From Candidatus Desantisbacteria bacterium CG1_02_49_89 (lineage in GTDB: Bacteria > Desantisbacteria > UBA1551), in assembly GCA_001871075.1 (NCBI GenBank), contig MNUP01000086.1, positions 1 through 13,905 of the forward strand: a DNA stretch of 13,905 nucleotides, read 5' to 3'. The notes below the pieces were generated by a model. That model saw nothing but the letters and a program-made list of their open reading frames with translations. It was not told where the DNA came from and ran no database searches. Positions within the stretch are counted from its first letter, which is position 1; each line of letters opens with the position of its first letter. This document shows, one piece after another, positions 1 to 7,109 of the stretch. The position numbers and the translations under genes are program-made.

Positions 1-106
1 GATCTAATAATTCTTTTATATAGCTTTTCTTTTGAGAATCTTTAACGGCTTTGCCAATTGTTTCTAAAAGCAGCAATATAGCTGATTCCGATGCAGCTCC
101 CAGCAT
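1..106 (-). pseudogene. Fragment of an unrecognised gene, cut by left edge and abutting a MITE
   Basis: The minus strand reads open for 35 codons from an ATG at 106-104 off the left edge. The peptide starts MLGAASESAILLLLETIGKA and continues with a lysine-rich, amphipathic stretch. It looks like real protein rather than a shadow, but I cannot name it. The LGAASE-type motif recalls the middle of some HEPN-like helical proteins, which is only a weak memory-based hint. Upstream in the same frame a TGA occurs inside the adjoining inverted-repeat element (about 125-123), so the normal N-terminus may have been removed by the insertion and the ATG may be an internal Met. The fragment is clearly more AT-rich than the genes to its right. 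Alternatives are a genuine start at this ATG, or chance. Confidence 0.35.
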
Positions 107-110
107 GACA

Positions 111-276
111 CTAGTGTGGTGTCACATAAATCCCTTGACATTTGATTCTGCTTTGAGTTGTCATTGCGAGCGACCAAAGGGAGCGTGGCAATCTCGATTT
201 TTAGGTCGAGATTGCTTCGTCGTTAACACTCCTCGCAAAGCCCAAATGTAAAGATCTGTTAGAGACACCACACTAG
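111..276. mobile_element. MITE-like palindromic element with 13-bp terminal inverted repeats
   Basis: The sequence CTAGTGTGGTGTC at 111-123 is matched perfectly by its reverse complement at 264-276. Inside these ends the two halves still resemble each other in inverted order (acatttg and ctttg-gag blocks on the left; caaatgt and ctcgcaaag on the right). At the centre is a perfect 10-bp stem, 188-197 with 206-215, closed by an 8-nt loop, and an outer pair tgcgag (165-170) with ctcgca (232-237). The core resembles the widespread bacterial dispersed repeat that begins GTCATTGCGAGCG and contains GCAATCTC/GAGATTGC. No transposase is encoded, so it would be moved in trans. Each end carries CTAG, which may include a TA or CTAG target duplication (the types made by IS630/mariner and IS5-like transposases); the palindromic site does not allow a decision. 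Confidence 0.75.
135..164 (+). promoter_or_regulatory. Possible outward promoter inside the MITE-like element
   Basis: TTGACA at 135-140 is a perfect -35 match. With an 18-nt spacer it is followed by TGTCAT at 159-164, which agrees with TATAAT at four of six positions. It points towards the metallophosphoesterase gene. The -10 match is weak and the region is a repeat, so this is only a candidate. Confidence 0.22.
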
Positions 277-292
277 CATCAAGATCTTTAAA

Positions 293-320
293 CGATAAGC
301 GATTAGCGATAAGCGAGATT
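293..320. repeat. Heptamer tandem repeat array upstream of the metallophosphoesterase gene
   Basis: Three 7-nt units, cgataag, cgattag, cgataag, occupy 293-313 and are followed by a decayed fourth unit (cgagatt). The array ends 2 nt before the ATG at 323 and covers the place where a ribosome binding site should lie. The only purine-rich stretch there, aagcgag, is part of the repeat. Confidence 0.65.
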
Positions 321-322
321 AT

Positions 323-1129
323 ATGAGGATATTATTCATCGGGGATATATTCGGGGAACCGGGAAGAAGTGCTGTTAGGGAACTGCTGCCCGGGATACGC
401 AAGGAGCACAGAATCGATTTCGTGATCGCGAACGGCGAGAATGCAGCCGGCGGCATGGGGATCACGCCTGTGATAGCCCAGGAGCTTTTTTCGGCGGGCA
501 TCGGTGTTATCACTTCGGGAAATCATATCTGGAAATACAAAGAAATAATCGAATTCCTGAAAATCGAGCCGAAATTGCTGCGCCCGCTGAACTACCCTCC
601 CGATGTTCCCGGCAGCGGGAGCGTGATCGTCGATACGCCGAAGGGGAAGATAGGCGTTGTAAATGTCATGGGCAGAACATTCCTCAGCGGGATAGAATGC
701 CCGTTCAGGTGCGGACTTGATGAAGTAAATAGAGTAAAAGAAAAAACCAATATTATCCTGATGGACATACATGCCGAAGCCACGTCCGAGAAAGTAGCGA
801 TGGGCTGGTTCCTGGACGGCATGGTGAGCGCGGTTGTGGGAACCCATACGCACGTGCAGACCGCCGATGAAAGGGTTCTGCCGGGAGGCACCGCTTATAT
901 CACCGACGCCGGCATGACGGGGCCGCGTGATTCGGTTATCGGGGTCAAAAAGGAGATCATAATCAAGAAATTCCTGACGCAGGTTCCTGTCAGCTTCGAA
1001 GTGGCAAAAGGTGACCAGATTTTTTGTGCCGTCATCATAGAAGTTGATGAGTCCTCGGGAAAATCCAGGGGGATCCAGAGGCTGCAGATCGAGGTAAAAA
1101 TGACCGGGGAGGAAAATCATGGAAGTTAA
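323..1129 (+). CDS. ymdB: YmdB-family metallophosphoesterase (TIGR00282 type)
   Basis: This 268-residue protein has the family's usual length. Family members are calcineurin-like, binuclear-metal phosphodiesterases; Bacillus subtilis YmdB hydrolyses cyclic nucleotides and affects biofilm and motility gene expression. Likely metal ligands are visible in order: Asp8 in GDIFGEPGR, Glu39-Asn40 in IANGENAAGG, Asn67-His68 in TSGNHIW, His150 in MDIHAEATSEK, and His175/His177 in VGTHTHVQTADE. The C-terminal part contains the characteristic TDAGMTGP. No signal peptide or membrane segment is seen, so it is probably cytoplasmic. In many bacteria this gene follows rny (RNase Y); here the upstream side is a repeat element, so any such link has been lost or lies elsewhere. 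The 3' end overlaps proA by 11 nt, implying coupled translation. No strong ribosome binding site precedes the ATG. Family assignment is firm; the substrate in this organism is unknown. Confidence 0.93.
   Translation: MRILFIGDIFGEPGRSAVRELLPGIRKEHRIDFVIANGENAAGGMGITPVIAQELFSAGIGVITSGNHIWKYKEIIEFLKIEPKLLRPLNYPPDVPGSGSVIVDTPKGKIGVVNVMGRTFLSGIECPFRCGLDEVNRVKEKTNIILMDIHAEATSEKVAMGWFLDGMVSAVVGTHTHVQTADERVLPGGTAYITDAGMTGPRDSVIGVKKEIIIKKFLTQVPVSFEVAKGDQIFCAVIIEVDESSGKSRGIQRLQIEVKMTGEENHGS
1106..1112 (+). promoter_or_regulatory. Ribosome binding site of proA within the preceding gene
   Basis: A purine-rich GGGGAGG lies 6 nt before the ATG at 1119, inside the last codons of the metallophosphoesterase gene. 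It supports this start and translational coupling. Confidence 0.6.
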
Positions 1130-2375
1130 AGCGCGGGTCGTCAAAATGGCACGTGAAGCAAAAGAGGCGTCCAGAGGCCTGTCAGGCCTGTCTGCGAAAA
1201 TAAAAGATGAAGCGCTTTTCCGGATGGCGGAGTTGCTCGAAAAGAAAGGCGAAGAAATAATAAAAGAGAACCGCAAGGATATAAAGTATGCCGAGGATAA
1301 AGACATGCCGGCGCATATGATAGAAAGGCTTGTCCTGAACCCCGTAAGGATAACGGAAATGGCCGAAGGCCTGAGGAAAGTGGCGGGCCTTAAGGATCCC
1401 GTAGGGGAGATAGTTTCTGGGTGCAGAAGGCCAAACGGCCTGGAAATAATGAAAATAAGGGTTCCGTTCGGCCTGGTGGCCATGATCTACGAATCAAGGC
1501 CCAATGTCACGGCAGATGCGGTAGGCCTGTGCCTTAAGTCCGGGAACAGCGTGCTGTTGAGGGGAGGAAGCGAGGCCATCAATTCGAATGTCGCGATAGC
1601 CAGGGTTCTTTCCGCGGCCGCCTACGAAAGGCACATCCCGAGGGGATGCATCCAGATAGTGGATGACGTAAGCAGGGATGCAGTTGAAATAATGATGCTT
1701 GCGGATGAGTACATAGACGTTATAATACCCAGGGGAGGCGCGGATCTTATCAGGTCCGTGAAGGATAAATCAAAGATCCCCGTGATCGAGACCGGCGCCG
1801 GGAACTGCCATTTATACGTGGACAAAGAGGCTGACCTAAAAATGGGCGTGACGGTATGCGTGAATGCCAAAACCCAGCGCCCCGGTGTCTGCAACGCCAT
1901 AGAGACTCTGCTGGTCCACAAGGATATTGCGAATAAATTCCTTCCCATGGCATACCAGGGCCTGAAAGACCACAGGGTTGAAATAAGGGGTTGCCCGGAT
2001 ACCCGCAGAGTGCTGAAGGGCATTAAGAGAGCGACGGAAGAAGACTGGTACGCGGAATACCTGGACCTTATTCTTGCGGTGAAGGTTGTGGATACGGCGG
2101 TCGAAGCGATAGAGCATATTAACAAATACGGTTCGAGGCATTCTGATTCCATAATTACGCAAAACTATAACACAGCGAGGCAGTTCCTGCGCGAGGTAGA
2201 CTCGGCATGCGTTTATGTTAACGCGTCAACGCGGTTCACGGACGGCGGAGAGTTCGGCCTGGGCGCCGAGATCGGAATTTCCACCCAGAAGCTTCACGCC
2301 AGGGGACCGATGGGGCTCAGCGAGCTTACAACTACAAAATACGTGATACTGGGCGAAGGCCAAATAAGACAGTGA
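1119..2375 (+). CDS. proA: Gamma-glutamyl phosphate reductase (glutamate-5-semialdehyde dehydrogenase)
   Basis: ProA carries out the second step of proline synthesis in the cytoplasm, the NADPH-dependent reduction of L-glutamyl-5-phosphate to glutamate-5-semialdehyde. The 418-residue length is normal for the family, which belongs to the aldehyde dehydrogenase superfamily. Signature segments are PFGLVAMIYESRPNV (116-130), a nucleotide-binding stretch around LKSGNSVLLRGGSEA (139-153), VIETGAGNCHLYVD (222-235) and the catalytic cysteine Cys258 in RPGVCNAIET. The C-terminal block with FTDGGEFGLGAEIGIS-TQK is also typical. The start overlaps the previous gene by 11 nt and has a good ribosome binding site. 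proB, the kinase for step one, is not in the window. A proA-nadD order is common in bacteria and is seen here across 44 nt of repeat-filled spacer. Confidence 0.97.
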   Translation: MEVKARVVKMAREAKEASRGLSGLSAKIKDEALFRMAELLEKKGEEIIKENRKDIKYAEDKDMPAHMIERLVLNPVRITEMAEGLRKVAGLKDPVGEIVSGCRRPNGLEIMKIRVPFGLVAMIYESRPNVTADAVGLCLKSGNSVLLRGGSEAINSNVAIARVLSAAAYERHIPRGCIQIVDDVSRDAVEIMMLADEYIDVIIPRGGADLIRSVKDKSKIPVIETGAGNCHLYVDKEADLKMGVTVCVNAKTQRPGVCNAIETLLVHKDIANKFLPMAYQGLKDHRVEIRGCPDTRRVLKGIKRATEEDWYAEYLDLILAVKVVDTAVEAIEHINKYGSRHSDSIITQNYNTARQFLREVDSACVYVNASTRFTDGGEFGLGAEIGISTQKLHARGPMGLSELTTTKYVILGEGQIRQ

Positions 2376-2378
2376 ACT

Positions 2379-2413
2379 GTTAAAAGTTGAACGTTGAAAG
2401 TTAAAAGTTAGAA
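2379..2413. repeat. Heptamer tandem repeat array between proA and nadD
   Basis: Five consecutive 7-nt units fill the gap: gttaaaa, gttgaac, gttgaaa, gttaaaa, gttagaa. All begin GTT and differ at one to three positions. The array starts 4 nt after the proA stop and ends 6 nt before the nadD ATG, so it supplies essentially the whole spacer. No clear ribosome binding site is left. Confidence 0.8.
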
Positions 2414-2419
2414 AAATAA

Positions 2420-3079
2420 ATGCACAATAAAGTAAAGGCGAACAAAGAAAGAAAAATCGGGATACTGGGCGGGACATTTAACCCCGTTCATAACGGCCAC
2501 ATTAAGATCGCGGAAGCCGCGCAGAAAAAACTGGGGCTTGAAAAAGTGATTTTTGTCCCGTGCGCACGCCCGCCGCATAAAACAGGGGAAAGACTGCCGC
2601 CTCCGGCGGACAGGTATGAAATGACAAGAATTGCAGTAAAGGGGAGCGCGGCTTTCAGCATATCGGATTCAGAAATAAGAAGAAAAGGCAAGTCATACAC
2701 CATTGACACCGTACGGGCTTTCAGGAAAGCTGACCCGGGGTCTAAATACTGCTTTGTAATAGGCGCGGACACGCTGCGCGAGATTCCAGCGTGGAGGGAA
2801 TACAGGAAACTGCTGAAGATGTGCCGTTTTGTTGTTGTCAACAGGCCGGGCTATTCAATTAAGGATTACTCGCCCCGAAGTACGTCGGGGCGAAATCTCG
2901 TCCCGACAAAGAGTCGGGCGGACAGATCGCAGATCGCAGATTTAATAAAGATAAAGATACCGGGAATAGATATTTCTTCCACTGAAATACGAGAGAAAAT
3001 AAAGGCGGGCAGGTCTATAAAAACGCTTGTTCCGTCCTGCGTTGAAAAATATATTACAAAGAAAGGATTATACAAATGA
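2420..3079 (+). CDS. nadD: Nicotinate-nucleotide adenylyltransferase with a repeat-derived internal insertion
   Basis: NadD adenylates nicotinate mononucleotide to deamido-NAD in NAD synthesis, in the cytoplasm. The nucleotidyltransferase signature [12 protein letters not shown] is at residues 17-28, with the HxGH-type His24 and His27. Other typical blocks are VPCARPPHK (46-54), SYTIDTVR (92-99), FVIGADTL (112-119), VVVNRPGY (138-145) and the C-terminal ISSTEIR (185-191). Between RPGYSIKDY and IKIPGID, where family members normally have a short variable link, about 25 extra residues (roughly 151-175) are encoded by two small palindromes and a heptamer repeat. The insertion keeps the frame and lies outside the catalytic motifs, so the enzyme is probably still active. 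Without it the protein would be near the usual 190-200 residues. The stop codon overlaps the ntpA start (ATGA). Methionines further downstream would cut the signature, so a start at or near 2420 is sensible. Confidence 0.94.
   Translation: MHNKVKANKERKIGILGGTFNPVHNGHIKIAEAAQKKLGLEKVIFVPCARPPHKTGERLPPPADRYEMTRIAVKGSAAFSISDSEIRRKGKSYTIDTVRAFRKADPGSKYCFVIGADTLREIPAWREYRKLLKMCRFVVVNRPGYSIKDYSPRSTSGRNLVPTKSRADRSQIADLIKIKIPGIDISSTEIREKIKAGRSIKTLVPSCVEKYITKKGLYK
2871..2944. repeat. Double palindrome plus heptamer repeat inserted in nadD
   Basis: A perfect 8-bp inverted repeat, cgccccga (2871-2878) with tcggggcg (2885-2892), is followed by a second stem, cccgac (2902-2907) with gtcggg (2913-2918). 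Next come 7-nt units agatcgc (2924-2930), agatcgc (2931-2937) and agattta (2938-2944). On the minus strand the second stem region reads tccgcccg, then tcttt, cggg and cgaga. This matches the order of blocks in the palindrome at 6367-6407, so both probably belong to one dispersed repeat family. Confidence 0.7.
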
Positions 3080-4866
3080 AACAAGGAAGGATTATAAAGG
3101 TTTCAGGTCCGCTGATACTCGCCGATAAAATGGAAGATGCGAGGATGTATGACATTGTCAGGGTGGGTGCGCCAAGGCTTATAGGGGAGATAATAGAGCT
3201 TAAAGGCGACCGCGCTTCTATACAGGTTTATGAGGAAACTGCCGGCATAGGGCCGGAGGAGCCTGTTTTCCTGACGGGTGAACCTCTCTGCGTGGAACTG
3301 GCGCCGGGCTTGATCGGTTCCATATATGACGGGATACAGCGCCCGCTCGACGTGATAATGGAAAGAGCGGGTGAGTATATAGTCAGGGGAGTCGAAGCGG
3401 AAGCGCTGGACCGCAGGAAAAAATGGGAGTTCAGGGCGACGGCGAAAAAAGGTGACAGTGTTTCTCCGGGTGTTGTCCTGGGAGAGGTCCGGGAAACGCC
3501 TTCGGTTGTGCACAGGATCCTTGTTCCCTGGGATACCTCGGGGGTCATCGAAGAGATAAAAGACGGGGAATTCACGGTCAGCCAGGTCATCGCGAAATTA
3601 AAACTCCCCGGCGGCAAGGCCAAAGATCTGACGATGATGCAGAAATGGCCTGTCAGGAAACCGCGTCCTTATAAAAACAAGATGCCATCCCAGGCGCCCC
3701 TTGTCACAGGCCAGAGAATAGTGGATACATTTTTCCCGGTGACAAAAGGCGGGGTTGCCTGTATCCCCGGGCCTTTCGGGGCGGGCAAAACCGTAATGCT
3801 GCACGAGATCGCAAAATGGGCGGATGCCGATATAATTGTTTACATAGGATGCGGGGAGCGCGGAAACGAGATGACCGATGTTTTAATGGAATTCCCCAAG
3901 CTGAAGGATCCAAGGACCGGAGAATCGCTCATGAAAAGAAGCATTCTCATAGCAAATACCTCGAATATGCCGGTTGCGGCAAGAGAGGCATCGGTTTATA
4001 CCGGCATAACTCTTGCGGAATATTACAGGGATATGGGTTACGACGTTGCCGTAATGGCGGATTCCACGTCCAGGTGGGCGGAGGCCCTGCGGGAAATGTC
4101 CGGAAGGCTTGAGGAGATGCCCGGTGAAGAAGGTTATCCCGCATATCTCGGGATGAGGATCGCGCAGTTTTACGAGAGAGCGGGGCGGGTGGTAACCCTG
4201 GGGAATTTAGAGTGTCAACGTGTCAACGTGTCAACGTGTCAGAAAAGGGACCAGGAAACTGACCAATCGTCTGATCATCCAGTTATCCAATCGTCCAATG
4301 GCGGGAGGGAGGGATCGCTGTCAGTGATCGGGGCGGTTTCACCTCCGGGGGGTGATTTTTCAGACCCGGTCGTTCAGTCAACCCTGAGGGTAGTGAAGGT
4401 GTTCTGGGGGCTGGAAGACAAGCTCGCATACAAAAGGCATTTCCCTGCCATAAACTGGCTGTCAAGCTACTCCCTGTATCTGGATAATATCAGGGATTAT
4501 ATGGGCAAGAATATCGCTGGGGATTTCCTTCAGCTGCGAGGTGAAGCAATGGGCATCCTGCAGAAGGAAGACGAGCTTCTTGAAATAGCAAGGCTTGTGG
4601 GTGTGGAGGCGCTTTCCGTCGCGGACAGGCTGACACTTGAGGTCGCGCGTTCCCTGAGGGAGGATTTTCTCCACCAGAACGCCTTCGACCCGGTTGACGT
4701 GCACTCTTCTCTTAAGAAACAATACAGGATGCTGAAGCTGATCATGGAGTTCTACCGCGATTCGTCCGAAAAAATAAAAGGCGGAGCCACGGTTGAGGAA
4801 GTTGTCGCTTCACCGGTCCGGGAAAAAATGAGAAAAGCAAAATTCATGCCCGAGCAGGAAATCTAA
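3076..4866 (+). CDS. ntpA: V/A-type ATPase catalytic subunit A with a 31-residue repeat-encoded insertion
   Basis: Subunit A carries the catalytic nucleotide sites of the V/A-type ATPase head, which couples ATP turnover to H+ or Na+ transport across the inner membrane. The 596-residue protein shows the N-terminal beta-barrel ([14 protein letters not shown]), the A-subunit non-homologous region (about 110-190), the P-loop GPFGAGKT (232-239), the catalytic-Glu motif GERGNE (Glu261), the Walker B region [15 protein letters not shown] (Asp329) and [10 protein letters not shown]. Residues 378-408 (4207-4299) are an extra block inside the normally short [12 protein letters not shown] to GREGSL link, encoded by 8-nt repeats. 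Removing it gives 565 residues and a continuous family motif. It leaves all visible catalytic motifs intact. The start overlaps the nadD stop in ATGA, with GAAAGGA upstream. Subunits B and D follow; no other subunits are adjacent. Confidence 0.96.
   Translation: MKQGRIIKVSGPLILADKMEDARMYDIVRVGAPRLIGEIIELKGDRASIQVYEETAGIGPEEPVFLTGEPLCVELAPGLIGSIYDGIQRPLDVIMERAGEYIVRGVEAEALDRRKKWEFRATAKKGDSVSPGVVLGEVRETPSVVHRILVPWDTSGVIEEIKDGEFTVSQVIAKLKLPGGKAKDLTMMQKWPVRKPRPYKNKMPSQAPLVTGQRIVDTFFPVTKGGVACIPGPFGAGKTVMLHEIAKWADADIIVYIGCGERGNEMTDVLMEFPKLKDPRTGESLMKRSILIANTSNMPVAAREASVYTGITLAEYYRDMGYDVAVMADSTSRWAEALREMSGRLEEMPGEEGYPAYLGMRIAQFYERAGRVVTLGNLECQRVNVSTCQKRDQETDQSSDHPVIQSSNGGREGSLSVIGAVSPPGGDFSDPVVQSTLRVVKVFWGLEDKLAYKRHFPAINWLSSYSLYLDNIRDYMGKNIAGDFLQLRGEAMGILQKEDELLEIARLVGVEALSVADRLTLEVARSLREDFLHQNAFDPVDVHSSLKKQYRMLKLIMEFYRDSSEKIKGGATVEEVVASPVREKMRKAKFMPEQEI
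4207..4299. repeat. Octamer-repeat insertion within the subunit A gene
   Basis: Two octamer arrays fill this 93-nt block. The first is gtgtcaac three times (4212-4235) plus gtgtcaga (4236-4243). The second is caatcgtc, tgatcatc, cagttatc, caatcgtc (4264-4295) and a partial caat. The block is flanked by AAT on both sides (4204-4206 and 4297-4299), which could be a 3-nt duplication. The length is a multiple of three and no stop codon occurs, so the gene stays open. Confidence 0.85.
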
Positions 4867-4869
4867 AAA

Positions 4870-4940
4870 AACGTCGAACGTCGTAAGTCATACGTCTTAC
4901 GAAATACAATTTTTAAACGTACGACGCCCGACGCACGACG
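4870..4940. repeat. Heptamer repeats in opposite orientations between ntpA and ntpB
   Basis: After the ntpA stop come aacgtcg, aacgtcg, taagtca, tacgtct, tacgaaa (4870-4904). After a T/A-rich gap there follow tacgacg, cccgacg, cacgacg (4920-4940), whose complement repeats the CGTCG core of the first arm. Segment 4872-4885 can pair with 4920-4933 at 12 of 14 positions. A competing hairpin, tcgtaag (4881-4887) with cttacga (4895-4901), uses part of the same arm. The structure could modulate expression between the A and B subunits, but that is speculation. Confidence 0.65.
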
Positions 4941-4951
4941 GTAATTTAGTG

Positions 4952-4967
4952 AAGGGAGGGGCAGTTG
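4952..4967 (+). promoter_or_regulatory. Ribosome binding site and TTG start of ntpB
   Basis: A strong purine tract, AAGGGAGGGG (4952-4961), lies 3 nt before TTG at 4965. An in-frame TGA at 4950-4952 rules out any earlier start. The next residues match the usual N-terminus of the family, so TTG is the best initiation codon. Confidence 0.75.
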
Positions 4968-6350
4968 TTAAAGGAATATCTTACGATTTCATCGATAGCA
5001 GGACCTTTGATACTTGTCAGCGGGGTCGAGGGAGTTAAATACGGTGAACTGGCAGAGATAGAACTGCCTGACGGCAGCCTAAAGAGGGGAAGGGTCCTTG
5101 AGGTTTCAAGAGAATCGGCGCTCGTCCAGCTGTTCGAGGAATCACAGGGCCTGGATGTTTTTAAGAGCCGGGTCAGGTTCCTCGGCAAGGGCATCGAACT
5201 CGGGGTTTCTGAAGATCTCCTGGGAAGGATCTTTAACGGACTGGGTTCGCCCATAGACGGAGGGCCGGAACTTATCCCGGACAAATACATGGACGTAAAC
5301 GGGAATCCCATAAACCCGTTCGCCCGTGACTACCCCCAGGAGTTTATCCAGACAGGCATTTCTTCCATAGACGGCCTGAACCCGCTTGTCAGGGGACAGA
5401 AACTTCCGATATTTTCGGGAAGCGGTCTGCCGCACAACCAGGTCACCGCACAGATAGCAAGGCAGGCACGCGTGCTGACCGCAGGCGGCGGCAGTTCAGG
5501 CGGGTCTGAAAAATTCGGCGTGGTCTTTGCCGCCATGGGCATTACTTTCGAGGAAGCTTCGTTTTTCATAGAGCAGTTCCGCATTACCGGGGCCATAGAA
5601 CGTTCGGCGCTTTTCATTAACCTTGCAGACGACCCCGCGATCGAAAGGATAGCTACGCCGAGGCTTGCGCTTACATGCGCCGAATATTTTGCTTTCGAAA
5701 AAGACATGCATATTCTCGTGATCATGACGGACATGACCAATTACGCGGAGGCATTAAGGCAGGTTTCAAACGCCAGGAAGGAAATTCCGGGAAGGCGCGG
5801 TTACCCGGGCTATCTTTACACGGACCTTGCCACCATGTATGAAAGAGCGGGCAGGATAAAGGGCAAGAAAGGCTCGATAACCCAGATCCCCGTGCTCACA
5901 ATGCCCGAGGATGATAAAACTCACCCGATACCCGACCTGACCGGTTACATAACCGAGGGTCAGATAATCCTTAGCAGGGAACTGCACAGAAAAGGCATAT
6001 ACCCTCCCATAGACGTGCTTCCTTCTCTTTCAAGGCTGAAAGACAAGGGGATCGGCAGGGAAAAAACCAGGGCGGACCATGCCGACGTTCTCAACCAGCT
6101 TTTTGCCTGCTATGCGCGCGGAAGGGAGGTCAAGGAGCTGGCGGTTATCCTCGGGGAAGAAGCCCTTTCGGAGGCCGACAGGATCTACCTGAAATTTGCC
6201 ACGGAATTTGAGGAAAGTTTTATAGGGCAGGGTGAATACGACGAGAGAAGCATAGACAAAACACTCGATATCGGGTGGGAGATGCTGAAGATTTTCCCGC
6301 CTACAGAGCTTACGCGCATCCACGACGAATATAAACAGAAATATCTATAA
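4965..6350 (+). CDS. ntpB: V/A-type ATPase regulatory subunit B
   Basis: Subunit B alternates with A in the ATPase head and is the non-catalytic nucleotide-site partner. The 461-residue length is normal. The N-terminal barrel begins [20 protein letters not shown] (9-28). Where a catalytic subunit would have a P-loop, this one has the B-type [12 protein letters not shown] (148-159). Further family blocks are [13 protein letters not shown] (256-268), [20 protein letters not shown] (275-294), [20 protein letters not shown] and the C-terminal [12 protein letters not shown]. Translation starts at TTG. It follows ntpA after a 98-nt repeat-filled gap and precedes ntpD by 84 nt. A cytoplasmic, peripheral membrane-complex location is expected. 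Confidence 0.97.
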   Translation: MLKEYLTISSIAGPLILVSGVEGVKYGELAEIELPDGSLKRGRVLEVSRESALVQLFEESQGLDVFKSRVRFLGKGIELGVSEDLLGRIFNGLGSPIDGGPELIPDKYMDVNGNPINPFARDYPQEFIQTGISSIDGLNPLVRGQKLPIFSGSGLPHNQVTAQIARQARVLTAGGGSSGGSEKFGVVFAAMGITFEEASFFIEQFRITGAIERSALFINLADDPAIERIATPRLALTCAEYFAFEKDMHILVIMTDMTNYAEALRQVSNARKEIPGRRGYPGYLYTDLATMYERAGRIKGKKGSITQIPVLTMPEDDKTHPIPDLTGYITEGQIILSRELHRKGIYPPIDVLPSLSRLKDKGIGREKTRADHADVLNQLFACYARGREVKELAVILGEEALSEADRIYLKFATEFEESFIGQGEYDERSIDKTLDIGWEMLKIFPPTELTRIHDEYKQKYL

Positions 6351-6366
6351 CTATTTACCAATAAGT

Positions 6367-6407
6367 CAAAAGTCTCCGCCCGTCTTTCCAGCGGGCGAGA
6401 CATTTTG
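6367..6407. repeat. Palindromic REP-like element between ntpB and ntpD
   Basis: A long imperfect hairpin is formed by caaaa-gtct-c-cgcccg (6367-6382) and cgggcg-agac-a-ttttg (6392-6407), with one bulged base on each side and a 9-nt loop. It shares the blocks tccgcccg, tcttt, cggg and cgaga with the minus strand of the palindrome inside nadD. No T-run follows directly, so it is not a typical intrinsic terminator, and it lies inside an apparent operon. A role in mRNA stability or unequal expression of B and D is possible. Confidence 0.6.
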
Positions 6408-6434
6408 AAATTTAACTTATTTTTATGAGGGAAT

Positions 6435-7055
6435 ATGATACTTGCGGTTAACCCGACAAGGATGGAGCTTCTCAGGCTCAGGAAACGGATCTTGCTGGCA
6501 AGGCGGGGCCACAAGCTTTTAAAAGACAAGCAGGATGAGCTGGTCCGCCATTTCCTGGTTGCTATAAAAGACTGGAAGGCGCTGCGTTCCAGAGTGGAAG
6601 AAGGGCTTGCCCGGGCTTCCGGGCACTTTCTAAAAGCGTATTTTTTTATGCGGAGGGAAGTGCTCGTGGAATCGCTTTATTCAAGCAGCGCATCGCTGGG
6701 GCTCAGGGTTGCATTCAAGCGCGTAACAAATCTCAGGCTGCCCGTGGTCTCCACTGAAAAAAGCGGCGACCCTTTCAATTACAGTTTTGTCGGCACGACG
6801 GGTGACCTGGATGCCGCGCTGGCGGTTTACTGCGGAGCAATAAAGGATATCATTGAGCTCGCCGGAACCGAAAAATCTATAATGCTCCTGGCTGATGAGA
6901 TCAAGAGGACCAGGCGCAGGGTGAATGCGCTTGAATACGTTCTTATCCCCAATCTCGAGGAGACAATAAGGTATATTTCCATGAAAATGGAGGAATTCGA
7001 AAGGAGTAACCTTACCCAGCTGATGAGGGTAAAGGAAATAGTGAGAGCCCACTGA
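6435..7055 (+). CDS. ntpD: V/A-type ATPase central-stalk subunit D
   Basis: Subunit D forms the rotating central shaft that links the A3B3 head to the membrane rotor. The 206-residue protein shows the hallmark N-terminus [30 protein letters not shown] (from residue 6) and the C-terminal [20 protein letters not shown] helix (about 164-190). Both are long amphipathic helices that pair as an antiparallel coiled coil; the middle part (70-140) is the more variable globular portion. A GAGGG ribosome binding site at 6427-6431 lies close to the ATG. It is the last V-ATPase gene here: the next gene is a TPR lipoprotein, not the I or K subunit that follows D in the Chlamydia and Borrelia order. Confidence 0.96.
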   Translation: [206 protein letters not shown]

Positions 7056-7070
7056 CTTTAGATGCAGTGG

Positions 7071-7105
7071 CAAGTAACAAGTAACAAGTTTAAAGCATGT
7101 TAAAA
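7071..7105. repeat. Heptamer tandem repeat array upstream of the TPR lipoprotein gene
   Basis: Units caagtaa (7071-7077), caagtaa (7078-7084) and caagttt (7085-7091) are followed by two decayed units, aaagcat and gttaaaa (7092-7105). The array runs almost to the ATG at 7110, and no recognisable ribosome binding site remains. Confidence 0.65.
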
Positions 7106-7109
7106 TAAA

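Noticed and set aside
51-251. Plus-strand 66-codon open frame
   Set aside because: It starts at TTG, spans the MITE-like element, and its CHCERPKGAWQSR stretch is the usual translation of that dispersed repeat rather than a gene.
1174-1191. Tandem aggcctgtc repeat in proA
   Set aside because: It simply encodes Gly-Leu-Ser twice in a normal helix of ProA and does not change the protein length, so chance is the best explanation.
332-1483. Minus-strand open frame of 383 codons
   Set aside because: It lies antisense to the metallophosphoesterase and proA genes, whose protein motifs are unmistakable. Its own translation shows no known motif and has the Arg/Ser/Phe-rich look of a shadow frame.
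4212-4243. CRISPR array
   Set aside because: Units are only 8 nt, contiguous and without spacers, and no cas gene is nearby.
4207-4299. Intein in the V-ATPase A subunit
   Set aside because: Inteins are known in this protein but sit in the P-loop region and are far longer. This block has 31 residues, no intein splice motifs and consists of octamer repeats.
6367-6420. Intrinsic terminator after ntpB
   Set aside because: The hairpin is strong but is not followed by a T-run, the next gene belongs to the same complex, and the sequence matches another repeat copy in nadD.
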